Assembly (NCBI GenBank): GCA_022821085.1
Contig: JAJEEG010000006.1
Coordinates: forward strand, 2,315,330-2,379,329
Origin: Candidatus Latescibacterota bacterium
Lineage (GTDB): Bacteria > JAAXHH01
Direction of reading: 5' to 3'
Length of the DNA: 64,000 nt
The notes below the pieces were generated by a model. The model was not told the DNA's origin and made no database searches. It saw only the letters and a program-made list of their open reading frames with translations. A program made the translations under genes and the position numbers. Shown here in pieces: positions 17,236 to 25,260 of this stretch (positions are counted from its first letter, which is position 1; each line of letters begins with the position of its first letter).

Positions 17236-18006
17236 TCAGGACTTCCTGGAACGCAGGGCCGAAAGCCGGTCCCGCGTCGAAGAAGCGGGCAGCGCGGGTT
17301 TGTCGGCCGCTTCCAGGGCCGCCGCGATGTTCGGATCGTCAGTGATTTCGGTTTGTCCGAAGGCGCCGATCTTCAGCTCCGCGGCACGGGAGGTCGTCTC
17401 CGCCTTCTCCGTCTCCTTGTCCATGGCGTTCAGGGCCGTGTCGAGTCCGCCCATTGAACTGCTCAGCCCCGCGGCCTGCCGCACGCCCTCGGCGCGTTCG
17501 AGGGCCCGTTCCTTCTTCATCCGGGCCTGCTCCATGCGGCGCTGGGCCTGTTTCAGCTGGACCTGCGCCTTCTTGAGCTTCTCCGCCGCCACATCGTAGG
17601 CCTGGCGCAACTCGGTCGCGAAGGCCTCCGCTTCCTGGTCCTCCCGGCGCTCCCGTTCGATCTCCGGGTTCAGACGCTCCAGTTCCGAGACCAGCTTTTC
17701 CAGGCTCTCTTCCAGCTTGGAACGCTGGCCCTCTTCCGCCCCTTCGAGCTGGCCTTCGATCCGTTCTGCGGCGGCCAGGTACCGGTCGTACTGCGTCAAC
17801 AGCGCCTGCGTCTCGTCATGGTCCTTCTTCACGTCCATCTCGGCCTTGCCGACCCGCTTCCCCAATTTGTCGAGTTCCTCTTCCATGAGGGAAATCTGCG
17901 CCTCGGAGGCGGTTTCCGGATCGAAGGCCACCACGGCCTGGGTGAAGGACTCCAGGGCGTTGCCGGCCTGTTTCTTGCCGACGCGGGAGAGAAACTTCCA
18001 GATCAT
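17236..18006 (-). CDS. PspA/IM30 family protein (YjfJ-like)
   Basis: Protein of 256 aa, almost wholly coiled coil from residue 30 to 190 (repeated Glu/Lys/Leu heptads such as LKKAQVQLKQAQRRMEQARMK). The N-terminal MIWKFLSRVGKKQAGNALE is an amphipathic helix able to dock on membranes. Length and layout fit PspA/IM30 (ESCRT-III-like) proteins that stabilise damaged inner membranes. The next gene upstream is a DUF2491 protein. In E. coli the same pair is yjfJ-yjfK, which supports the YjfJ branch. AAAGGA 8 nt before the ATG. Confidence 0.82.
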   Translation of the reverse strand: MIWKFLSRVGKKQAGNALESFTQAVVAFDPETASEAQISLMEEELDKLGKRVGKAEMDVKKDHDETQALLTQYDRYLAAAERIEGQLEGAEEGQRSKLEESLEKLVSELERLNPEIERERREDQEAEAFATELRQAYDVAAEKLKKAQVQLKQAQRRMEQARMKKERALERAEGVRQAAGLSSSMGGLDTALNAMDKETEKAETTSRAAELKIGAFGQTEITDDPNIAAALEAADKPALPASSTRDRLSALRSRKS

Positions 18007-18024
18007 GTCTTTATCCTTTCGCGT

Positions 18025-18726
18025 TTAAATAACCGTGACTTCCTCGAGCATCAATTCCACGCCCAAATACAGTTCTATAACGCCGTCACCCGCGCTGATC
18101 AACAGGAATTCGTCCACGCGCTCGGGATCTTCCGGGTTCTGGGGATCTCCGCTCGCCACGCGGAAGTAGGACATGGCCTGCTGGGTCTCCTCGAAGACCT
18201 GCTCTCCGTACGCGTCGCGGATGATCCGTTCGCCGACCTGGACCGGCGCCGACTGCCCGTCGCCGTCCATCCATTCCCGCTGGTAGCTCCGTTCCTCCCC
18301 GTTGCCGTGCAGCACCTCCGGGGATCCGATGATGCCGTTCTCGTCGTTCAGCCACTGTTCCCAGACTTCCTCGGAATGGGGATACAGGTCCCGGTCGAGC
18401 ACATAAAGGCGGCATTCCACGGGCTCCCCGTGGTCCGACACCACCTGGAGAAACGCCGAGGTATCCCGGAGATAGCACCGATAGGCCATGGCCCCCTCGC
18501 CGAGGTCGATCTTTCCGATCGCCTCGATGGCCAGGGGAAAAGAGGGAAAATCGAAATGAACGAGGCCGGTAACGGTGGACGACGCGACGGCGTCGATGTC
18601 GACCAGCCGGTCGATGGCGACGCCCAGGGGCAGGCCCTGGTCGACCCGCACGGGTTTCTTCCGAAAGAAACCTGCCGCCTCTTTCGCCTGCTTCTTCGCT
18701 ACGGAACGAATGATGTGAAAGCTCAT
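18025..18726 (-). CDS. DUF2491 family protein (YjfK-like)
   Basis: Protein of 233 aa, soluble, beginning MSFHIIRSVAKKQAKEAAGFFRKK and continuing VDQGLPLGVAIDRLVDIDAV. It resembles DUF2491 proteins represented by E. coli YjfK. The biochemical role is not known. It lies 18 bp before the PspA-like gene and 12 bp after the TAXI gene, so co-transcription is very likely. The conserved pairing with a PspA homologue suggests a cofactor for that membrane-remodelling protein. Confidence 0.78.
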   Translation of the reverse strand: MSFHIIRSVAKKQAKEAAGFFRKKPVRVDQGLPLGVAIDRLVDIDAVASSTVTGLVHFDFPSFPLAIEAIGKIDLGEGAMAYRCYLRDTSAFLQVVSDHGEPVECRLYVLDRDLYPHSEEVWEQWLNDENGIIGSPEVLHGNGEERSYQREWMDGDGQSAPVQVGERIIRDAYGEQVFEETQQAMSYFRVASGDPQNPEDPERVDEFLLISAGDGVIELYLGVELMLEEVTVI

Positions 18727-18738
18727 CGGGCCTTAGCG

Positions 18739-20574
18739 CTACTCCTCGCCCACGATGGGCTTGATGTCGTCGATGGACCTCCACAGGGCGTCTTCGAAGA
18801 GGGTCATCGGCTTGCTGCCGTAGGTATCCACCCACTGCTTGGAGAGGATCAGGATGGCGTCCACCGTCAGCGTCTCCACGCTGCTGTCGAAATAGCCGAA
18901 GAGCCAGCCTTCCTGCAGTTCCGGATAGGTCTCGTGGGGGATCGTCGCCACCTCGTAGATCGTGTTGCCGAACTGGTCCACGGCCGTGCTGAAATAGTGC
19001 TCGTCCACGGCGACCATGCTCAATTGCAGTCCATGCTGCCGGTCCGCCTCCTTGAGCAATTCCGAGTTGAGGCCGGCGACGAACAGCATGACCGCGTTGG
19101 CGTTTGCCGCCACCTGGCTCAACGCTTCCTCGTAGCTGGCGAACCGCGTATTGAATTCCCCGTACCTCGGATCCTGCAGGACGAAGCCCTCCCAGGCCCT
19201 GTGCGTACCCGAACCCCGCGGTCCGACGTACACGATATGGGTATTCGGCTCGAGGTCGGAGACGCTCGCGATGCCGCCGTCCTCGTTGACGATCAGCTGC
19301 ACGTACTCGGTGTACAGGGTCGACTGCAGTCCGACCAGCCGGTCTTCCGCTTCAGGATTCTTGCGCAGGTAGGAGTTCAGGATGTCGCTTTGCACGAGGA
19401 TCGCGTCGACCTGGTTCTGGACCAGGTTGTTCAGGTTCTCCTCCGAACCGGCCGACGTCTCGAGCATTACGTCGAAATCCGGCAGGTGCGACTGAAGGAT
19501 CTGGCCGAATCGATGGTAATTGCCGTTCTCCACCCCCGTATTCACCGTGATGCGGGGTTGGTTCGGATCGGCGGTGGCCACGACTTCGGCGGCCAGGGCG
19601 ATCGCCGGGGTGACGCCGGGCGGCAGGTATTCGGGATCCCTCGGCGTGCCTTCCAGCGTGGCGACCTGCCGGTCCAGCTCGTCCAGCTTCGCGCGCAGTT
19701 CCGCATTATCTTCGGCCAGGCGTTCGGCCTCTCCGCGCCACTCCTGGTATCCCGGGTCATTGGCGTGGTGATGGGCTACAGCGTAGTGACGGCGGCTGCT
19801 CATCATGTCCAGCATGGACCACATGAAAAGGGCGTCCCACATGCCGAAACTGGGATAGGACATGAAGGCGTATCCCGGCGTCCTCCAGCCCATGCCCCCG
19901 TAATAACTGTCCCGGCCCGCGTAGTAGTTGTCGTAGGACGTACGGTTCTGCGAGCCCCGGCTATAGAGGGCGTTGTCCCGGTAGGTGCTCGTATTGGCGG
20001 CCGAGTTGGACGAACCGGCGAAACCGGCCTGCCTGGACTGGTGCGTGGCCAGCGACCGGCGCGCCGTTTCGCTCTGGACCCGCCTGCCCATGACCGAAGA
20101 CCGCGCCGTCGCCCGGCCGGTGGATGCGGCACCTGCCCGGGTCGACCGCGCCGCGGTGGCCGAGGGCTGCCCGGCCGACGTGCTGCGCGCCGGCGTGGCG
20201 GATTGCCCCGTTGTGCGGGCCGGCGTCTGGCGCGTGGCGGCGGGCGTGCTCCTTCGGGAGAAGGGGCTGCGGCGGCCAAAGGAACTGCGGCGATTCCATA
20301 GGGACCGCGAACTCCGGAATCCGCCGAAACCGCGGCGGGCGTAGGCTTCCTCCAGTCCGAATGGACCGAACAGTCCTGTGATCTCCCGGATCGTTCGTTC
20401 AGCATTCTCAGCGTTTAACGCGCTATCCGCGCCTTTTGTGATCCGCGCCGAGTCATCGGCCGAGCGCAAGCGGTCGGTCGCCACCGAACGCTCCGCACCC
20501 GGTCCGATCTGCATAAATCCACCCATCAGCACGATCAGGCCGGTCATCATGACCAGTTTCAAATGTCGAGACAT
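18739..20574 (-). CDS. TAXI family solute-binding protein with long low-complexity N-terminus
   Basis: Exported protein of 611 aa. A signal peptide (about 1-25) is followed by an Arg/Ser/Ala/Thr-rich stretch (about 85-200) and a Gly/Tyr-rich segment. A short coiled coil (about 268-300, RLAEDNAELRAKLDELDRQVATLEG) comes next. The C-terminal TAXI domain (about 335-600) has ITVNTGVENGNYHRFGQ, GSEENLNNLVQNQVDAILVQSD and YVGPRGSGTHRAWEGF. TAXI proteins usually feed TRAP transporters, but no TRAP membrane subunit is nearby. Here it heads the DUF2491-PspA-channel operon, so it may sense a ligand for that module. Confidence 0.82.
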   Translation of the reverse strand: MSRHLKLVMMTGLIVLMGGFMQIGPGAERSVATDRLRSADDSARITKGADSALNAENAERTIREITGLFGPFGLEEAYARRGFGGFRSSRSLWNRRSSFGRRSPFSRRSTPAATRQTPARTTGQSATPARSTSAGQPSATAARSTRAGAASTGRATARSSVMGRRVQSETARRSLATHQSRQAGFAGSSNSAANTSTYRDNALYSRGSQNRTSYDNYYAGRDSYYGGMGWRTPGYAFMSYPSFGMWDALFMWSMLDMMSSRRHYAVAHHHANDPGYQEWRGEAERLAEDNAELRAKLDELDRQVATLEGTPRDPEYLPPGVTPAIALAAEVVATADPNQPRITVNTGVENGNYHRFGQILQSHLPDFDVMLETSAGSEENLNNLVQNQVDAILVQSDILNSYLRKNPEAEDRLVGLQSTLYTEYVQLIVNEDGGIASVSDLEPNTHIVYVGPRGSGTHRAWEGFVLQDPRYGEFNTRFASYEEALSQVAANANAVMLFVAGLNSELLKEADRQHGLQLSMVAVDEHYFSTAVDQFGNTIYEVATIPHETYPELQEGWLFGYFDSSVETLTVDAILILSKQWVDTYGSKPMTLFEDALWRSIDDIKPIVGEE

Positions 20575-20625
20575 GAGGTACTTCCCCTGTGTATTCGAGT
20601 TATGTGATCGGATTCTGGCTCTCTA

Positions 20626-20654
20626 AAGATACAGACAAAGTACCTTAGAAGCAA
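20626..20654 (-). promoter_or_regulatory. Promoter of the TAXI-DUF2491-PspA-channel operon
   Basis: On the minus strand TTGCTT (20654-20649) and TATCTT (20631-20626) are 17 bp apart. They lie 52 bp before the TAXI start codon, with a GGGGAAG ribosome-binding site in between. Confidence 0.5.
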
Positions 20655-20736
20655 GTTGCTTACCGGCGGGGAAACCGCGCGAACGGCGCATGAAGATGCC
20701 ATTGACCCCGGAACATGACGACGGTAACATACGGAA

Positions 20737-21990
20737 ATGCGAACTGAAATGCGAATCTCCGACGTCCGCGTGCGCCAGGTGGCCGTCCCGCGCATCTACG
20801 ACACCTACTGCGCGGACCCGAAGCAATTGAAGGCCACCATCGACCACGGGCGATCCACCTACCAGATCATCGAACTGGAGACTCCTGGCGGCCTGACCGG
20901 TATCGGCGAGGTCTCCGATATCGCGCCGCGGATGGACGCCCCTTCACCCGCTACGCTGCGGGACCTGTTGTCCGGCGTGCTGGCCGGCGCGGGCGTGCTG
21001 GCCGGCACTGGCGTGCTGGCCGGCACTGGCGACACGGGCGCGTGGCGCGGCCTCTGTGACGGGGTCGACGAAGCACTTCCCGGCGACTGGTATCCCGAAC
21101 TCCGGCAGTTGATACGCTTCGGCGTCGAATGTGCGTTGCTCGACCTGGTCGGCAAAGCGCACGGCCTTCCGGTCTACGAACTCCTGGGCGGCCGTTGCCG
21201 GCGCGCCGCAGCCGTTTCCTGGGTGGCCTATCTGCGCGGCGACGCCACGCTCGAGGAAGAACTGCATGCCCTTGAGCGGGAGGTTGCCGACCAGGTGGGA
21301 TCGGGCATGAAGGCCTTCAAGCTCAAGGTGGGCGAGGACCACGAAAGGGACCTCGAGCGCGTGAGGCTCGCCCGCAGGATCGCGGGACCCGAAGCCTACA
21401 TCAAGGTGGATGCCAGCGGCTACTGGGAGGAGGAGGAGGCCCCGTCCGGGCTGCGCGACATGGCGGCGGCAGGGGCCGACGCGTGCGAGACGCCGATTCG
21501 CGCGCTTTCACGGCCCATGTCGCGGGAGGACCCCGCCCGGATCGAAGCGGATGCGGATGGCATTGCCGAAGCGCTGGCGAAAGTCCGCGGCCGTTCCCCC
21601 ATACCCATCATCGAACATGTCGCCGACCTCGGGGACGTCTTCCTGACGGCCCTGATCCGCCACCGCGCCGTGGACATCGTCAACGTCGTCCCTTGCCAGG
21701 CCGGTGGCATCCGCCGCGCGGGGCGCCTGCTCCACACCGCGGAGACGGCTGGCATGCCCGCTCTGCTGGGCAGCACCATCGAACTGGGACCCGGCACCGC
21801 GGCGTCGGTGCATCTCGCGGTTTCATCGGCGAGCGTCGAGGTGCCCTCGGACCTGGTGGGACCAGGGCTGCTTCAGGACGATGTATGCGCCGTTCCCTTC
21901 AACCTCAAGGGAGGTGAACTCGCGCCTTTCGAGGGTCCGGGGCTGGGCATGGATCTGGATGAAGAGAAAATGAAACGGTGGTCGGGCTAG
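20737..21990 (+). CDS. Mandelate racemase/muconate lactonizing enzyme family protein
   Basis: Enolase-superfamily enzyme of 417 aa. The N-terminal capping domain is followed by the barrel with the catalytic FKLKVGED (KxK) and metal ligands in IKVDASG and the later Glu positions (ETPIR, IIEHV). Such enzymes abstract a proton next to a carboxylate: sugar-acid dehydratases, racemases or cycloisomerases. The exact substrate is unknown. Three copies of an 18-bp repeat put GVLAGA/GVLAGT/GVLAGT at about residues 80-97. The ATG at 20749 (MRISDVRVRQVAV) is an equally good start. Confidence 0.87.
   Translation: MRTEMRISDVRVRQVAVPRIYDTYCADPKQLKATIDHGRSTYQIIELETPGGLTGIGEVSDIAPRMDAPSPATLRDLLSGVLAGAGVLAGTGVLAGTGDTGAWRGLCDGVDEALPGDWYPELRQLIRFGVECALLDLVGKAHGLPVYELLGGRCRRAAAVSWVAYLRGDATLEEELHALEREVADQVGSGMKAFKLKVGEDHERDLERVRLARRIAGPEAYIKVDASGYWEEEEAPSGLRDMAAAGADACETPIRALSRPMSREDPARIEADADGIAEALAKVRGRSPIPIIEHVADLGDVFLTALIRHRAVDIVNVVPCQAGGIRRAGRLLHTAETAGMPALLGSTIELGPGTAASVHLAVSSASVEVPSDLVGPGLLQDDVCAVPFNLKGGELAPFEGPGLGMDLDEEKMKRWSG
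20974..21027 (+). repeat. In-frame 18-bp tandem repeat, three copies
   Basis: GGCGTGCTGGCCGGCRYK-type units cover 20974-20991, 20992-21009 and 21010-21027. The second and third are identical. They encode Gly-Val-Leu-Ala-Gly-Ala/Thr. Confidence 0.9.
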
Positions 21991-22093
21991 GTGCATCTGG
22001 ACGGGCTCACTGGCACGAACGAGCCGGCGACGTCCCCGGTGACCGTTTCACGTCGCCGTCGTTCGAAATGTAACACCCGTATCAGCGCCTGTG

Positions 22094-22531
22094 TCACCGC
22101 CTGGTTCTGCCCGGCGCGATGCTCGAAGCTTCCTCCGCCAGCTTCTCGAATGCCTTGAAGTCGTCTGCAGAGAGCATGCCCTTCAGGCTTTCCTTGAACT
22201 GCTTCTCTCTTTCTTCCAGTTGTTCACGCAGCCAGCTCCAATCTTCGGTCTTCGTGGCCTGTTCGACCAGCGCGACCTTCTGAGAAGAGGCTTCCTTGAC
22301 CACGGCACGCAGCTGCAATACCTGGTCGTCTGTCGTATCCATCCGGATGCTCAGCGCGTGCCAGATCTGGGCGACGGGGAAGGTGCTCACCGCCCTCATT
22401 TGTTCCATCATGGCGCTGTTCTGGCCACGGCCGCCCATCCGGCCTAATCCGCGTCGCTGGGCGTCCGCGTCGTTTACGATGAATGCGGTCATGATCAGGC
22501 AGAGTATGGCCAGGTGGAGACGGTATTTCAT
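22094..22531 (-). CDS. Small periplasmic protein, Spy/CpxP-like
   Basis: Protein of 145 aa with a signal peptide (MKYRLHLAILCLIMTAFIVNDADA, cleavage before QRR). The mature part is helical and charged (WSWLREQLEEREKQFKESLKGMLSADDFKAFEKL). It resembles the Spy/CpxP/heavy-metal-sensor class in size and helix pattern, but no clear LTxxQ motif is present. GAAGGGAG 6 nt before the ATG gives a good ribosome-binding site. It is the last gene of the ECF sigma cluster and follows a strong hairpin that may separate its transcript from the gene before it. Confidence 0.68.
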   Translation of the reverse strand: MKYRLHLAILCLIMTAFIVNDADAQRRGLGRMGGRGQNSAMMEQMRAVSTFPVAQIWHALSIRMDTTDDQVLQLRAVVKEASSQKVALVEQATKTEDWSWLREQLEEREKQFKESLKGMLSADDFKAFEKLAEEASSIAPGRTRR

Positions 22532-22581
22532 TTTTTACTCCCTTCAAAATGTGAGAACGTCGCGGTTTAAAACCCAGTTAA

Positions 22582-22615
22582 ATGCCGCGGTCGGACCTGG
22601 ATCCTTCCGCGGCAT
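22582..22615 (-). terminator. Hairpin between two periplasmic-protein genes, possible terminator
   Basis: ATGCCGCGG and CCGCGGCAT form a perfect 9-bp stem with a 16-nt loop. On the minus strand it is followed by TTTAACTGGGTTTT, a weak T tract. It could end or attenuate the transcript from 23272. Confidence 0.45.
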
Positions 22616-22684
22616 GTGATCGTCTACGATAACTGCGTCAAACCATTAAACGCTCGTCAGATTGCTTCAGACTGCAACACTTGC

Positions 22685-23272
22685 TCAACGGCGGTCGCGA
22701 GATTCGCGGTTGCCGCGCCGCCCACGCATCCCGGCATCCCGGCGGCCGTCGCGACGGTCGCGGAAGGACTCACGCAGGTTCTCCTGCTGTTCCGGGGTCA
22801 GGACGTTCTTGAACTCGGCACGGAAGAGCGCGCTCCGCTCGAACACGCTGCCCTGGGCCGCCGATACGGCCGCGGCCAGCTCTTTCACCCTGTTGACGTC
22901 CGGGCTGGTCTCATTCATCAGTTCGCGAAGTTCTACCCGCGCGAGCCTCGAGTCGGCACGAAGCTGTATCATTTCCCGCGTGTAGGCGGAACGCAGCGTC
23001 TTGATCTTCTCTTGCTGCTCGTCTGTGAGTTCGAGTCCAGACATTGCTCTCCGGGACAGACGCGTCCGTGCGAAGCCCCTTCCGGCGAAGTCGTCGTCGG
23101 AGTTTTCGGCGATCTCGGCCGCAGGATCGGGCTGCGTGTGTTCGGCATCCGCGGAAGCCGTCTCCTGGTGTCCACTGCTTTCATGCCCGGTTCTGCCCAT
23201 CGCATCGAACCCCCAGGCCAGTACGACGATACTCAACGCGCCGGCGAAGATCCCTGATATCATCTTTTTCAT
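22685..23272 (-). CDS. Spy/CpxP family periplasmic protein (LTxxQ type)
   Basis: Protein of 195 aa with an N-terminal signal/anchor (MKKMISGIFAGALSIVVLAWGFDA). The mature part has two LTxxQ-type motifs, LTDEQQEKIKTLR and LTPEQQENLRESF, joined by long helices. This is the pattern of Spy/CpxP chaperones and of metal-sensor proteins. The C-terminus is Arg/Gly-rich. It has its own promoter at 23353-23381 that matches the one in front of the nearby ECF sigma gene, so it is a probable target of that sigma factor. Confidence 0.78.
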   Translation of the reverse strand: MKKMISGIFAGALSIVVLAWGFDAMGRTGHESSGHQETASADAEHTQPDPAAEIAENSDDDFAGRGFARTRLSRRAMSGLELTDEQQEKIKTLRSAYTREMIQLRADSRLARVELRELMNETSPDVNRVKELAAAVSAAQGSVFERSALFRAEFKNVLTPEQQENLRESFRDRRDGRRDAGMRGRRGNRESRDRR

Positions 23273-23352
23273 TTTGTAGCTCCCTTCGTGGTAAGACTGG
23301 CGGATTTGTGGACCGCGATCTCCGGAGATCGTTTTCGTGCTGCTCTACCAGA

Positions 23353-23381
23353 TTAGACGGGGGCCGGGTGAGGTATATTCC
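23353..23381 (-). promoter_or_regulatory. ECF-type promoter for the LTxxQ protein
   Basis: On the minus strand GGAATAT (23381-23375) and GTCTAA (23358-23353) are exactly 16 bp apart. The expected transcript begins about 75 nt before the start at 23272. The same arrangement precedes the sigma gene itself. Confidence 0.65.
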
Positions 23382-23509
23382 AACTTTCTTTACAACCTAC
23401 ATACACCTTGTGGCATGACATTCGCCCTGCGATTTGACATTCGCCCATCACCGGAGCAGTCAACCAACGTCCGGCCACGTACCCGCTGGCGAGCCGCCGG
23501 AACGACGGG

Positions 23510-24043
23510 TCAGTTTACGCCTCTGTTCCGACGCTCCTCTGAACGATCGCCGTCCTGTCGGTCGGCGCGGTCGCCTTCACCCTGGCCACTGCGGCCATCC
23601 GGTCCACCGCGCCCGCCCGGCCCACCTCGGCCGCCCGGCCCGTTGCGCCCGCGGCGTGGTTCGCGATCGCCATCCCGGCGGAACTCACGGATGCGTTCGC
23701 GGCGCTCGCGTATCTGTTTGATCCGCTCGAGTTGCGTTTCAGTAAGGATGGGTTCCAGGTCCCGGTGCAGCGAATCGACCAGGACCTGCATCTCCTGCCG
23801 GTGTCGCATGTAATTCTCCCGGAACCCGGGTTCATGCTCGCCCACCACTTCCCTGATCCGCTGCAGCTGTTCCTGGTCCGGCCGCACCATCCTGACCCAC
23901 CGTTCCACAAAACGTTCCCGGGTCACCTGGGGCGGCGGCTGCAGGCGGTCCCGGGCAAAAGCGCCCAGGATGAGCGCCCCACAGACCATGCCGATGATCA
24001 ACGTGGCCAGCAGAATGGCCGCGGTCTTCAGGTGGATGTTCAT
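23510..24043 (-). CDS. Membrane-anchored periplasmic sensor, CnrX/Spy-like
   Basis: Protein of 177 aa with one N-terminal transmembrane helix (about 7-29) and a periplasmic helical domain (about 40-120: RFVERWVRMVRPDQEQLQRIREVV and ILTETQLERIKQIRERRERI). The tail is an Arg/Gly/Asp repeat (GPGGRGGPGGRGGPDGR). The layout matches periplasmic heavy-metal or envelope sensors of the CnrX kind, which bind the anti-sigma factor. The gene overlaps the anti-sigma gene by ATGA (24040-24043), as cnrX sits with cnrY/cnrH. The ligand is unknown; no His/Met-rich metal site is obvious. Confidence 0.7.
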   Translation of the reverse strand: MNIHLKTAAILLATLIIGMVCGALILGAFARDRLQPPPQVTRERFVERWVRMVRPDQEQLQRIREVVGEHEPGFRENYMRHRQEMQVLVDSLHRDLEPILTETQLERIKQIRERRERIREFRRDGDREPRRGRNGPGGRGGPGGRGGPDGRSGQGEGDRADRQDGDRSEERRNRGVN

Positions 24044-24498
24044 AATTCGCCCTCCGATTCCAGCGCGAACCGCGCGTCGTACAGGTCTTCAGGGTAAAGT
24101 TCCTCGGTCAGTCCGAACGACGTGTTGATTGAGACGCTATCGGACGTGGCCAGGTTGTAGGTCAACAGCAGGACGGCGGCGACCGAAGCGGCCATCGCCA
24201 CTCTGCGGAACATGAGGGACAGCGCGTCCTCGAAGCCAGGCGTTGCTTCGACATCGGAGTTCGACGCCTTCAAGGTCGCTGATTCCGATGCCAGGCGTTC
24301 CATGACGCGCTGGGAGAAATCCGCCCGGAACGAGGGCGACTCCTGGTTTTCGACCAGGCCGCGCATTCGGACCAGCCGTTCGTATTCGTCGCGCAGGCCG
24401 GGGTTACGCCGCAAAGCCGCATCCAGACGGCTTTGTTCACCGGGCGTCAGGGACGAATCCAGCGACCGGTAAAGCAGATCCAGTTCAGACCGTTTCAT
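24040..24498 (-). CDS. Putative anti-sigma factor, single transmembrane helix
   Basis: Protein of 152 aa from ATG 24498, chosen because GGGAG lies 7 nt before it. The N-terminal part (MKRSELDLLYRSLDSSLTPGEQSRLDAALRRNP) resembles the cytoplasmic sigma-binding helices of RseA-like and zinc-finger anti-sigma factors, but the HxxxCxxC zinc motif is absent. One membrane helix lies at about 99-117, then a short periplasmic tail. The start overlaps the sigma gene by 14 bp and the stop overlaps the sensor gene, so the three are translated together. Confidence 0.72.
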   Translation of the reverse strand: MKRSELDLLYRSLDSSLTPGEQSRLDAALRRNPGLRDEYERLVRMRGLVENQESPSFRADFSQRVMERLASESATLKASNSDVEATPGFEDALSLMFRRVAMAASVAAVLLLTYNLATSDSVSINTSFGLTEELYPEDLYDARFALESEGEL

Positions 24499-25075
24499 GG
24501 ACAAGCTCCCTGTTGGTGGATAGTATCATATGTTTCAGTTTCTCCTGGGACCTCCTCAGGCGGGACAATACCGTCCCTAATGGCAAGCCCAGGATCTCGG
24601 CGGTTTCTTTCGTCGAGTAGCCCTCCATCAGCCGGAGTACGATCACGGAACGGAATTCGGGCTTCAGACGGTTCAGCGCCGCCTGAATCCGGTCGGCCGT
24701 GTCGTCGTATTCGGCGCTGGCCGCCGGGTCGGCATAATCCAGTTCAGGTGCGTCGTTTTCCCTGCCCGGCGGCGTGAAGGGGACGAAGATCGAACGGCGC
24801 CGGCGTTTTCTCAGCTCGGTGAGCGACAGGTTGATGGCGATCCGGGTCAGGTAGGTACCCACCGACGCCTGACCGCGGAATCCACGTAAGGCTCGATAGA
24901 ATCGGATGAAAGTCTCCTGACCCGCGTCCTCCGCTTCGGGGGTGTTCCCCAGCATGCGGATGACGACGGACGCCACGCGGCCTTCGTATCGTTCCACCAG
25001 GGTGCGAAAGGCGTCCTCGCTGCCACTGCGGGCGGCGTCGACCAGTGCTTCGTCCGTCAAGGCGTCTTCCCTCAT
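24485..25075 (-). CDS. ECF-type RNA polymerase sigma factor
   Basis: Protein of 196 aa with only regions sigma2 (about 20-90, including QETFIRFYRALRGFRGQASVGTYLTRIAINLSLTELRK) and sigma4 (about 130-185, including LRLMEGYSTKETAEILGLPLGTVLSRLRRSQEKLK). This is the RpoE-like two-domain layout. It directs polymerase to envelope-stress promoters. Its gene is preceded by a promoter of GGAATAA/GTCTAA type, repeated in front of the LTxxQ gene, which points to self-activation and a small local regulon. Confidence 0.93.
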   Translation of the reverse strand: MREDALTDEALVDAARSGSEDAFRTLVERYEGRVASVVIRMLGNTPEAEDAGQETFIRFYRALRGFRGQASVGTYLTRIAINLSLTELRKRRRRSIFVPFTPPGRENDAPELDYADPAASAEYDDTADRIQAALNRLKPEFRSVIVLRLMEGYSTKETAEILGLPLGTVLSRLRRSQEKLKHMILSTNRELVHETV

Positions 25076-25129
25076 TCCGCTTTCCTCGAATGGCCGTATG
25101 GCGGTCCAGACCGATGCCGCTGCCTAAAG

Positions 25130-25160
25130 ATTAGACCCCACCGGCGCCGATTTTATTCCC
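25130..25160 (-). promoter_or_regulatory. ECF-type promoter in front of the sigma gene
   Basis: On the minus strand GGAATAA (25159-25153) and GTCTAA (25136-25131) are exactly 16 bp apart. They end 55 bp before the sigma start codon. The match with the promoter at 23353-23381 suggests autoregulation. Confidence 0.68.
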
Positions 25161-25260
25161 ATAAAATCAAAAACCCATGTTACTTCTTACACGAAGAGGC
25201 TGAAGAACCAGGCTGTTCTCGCCCGAACATTCGAAACTGCGACAGGTAAGGAGACTTCCG

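Noticed and set aside
17818-20301. 827-codon open frame on the plus strand
   Set aside because: Antisense to the PspA, DUF2491 and TAXI genes; Gly/Arg/His-rich with no domain.
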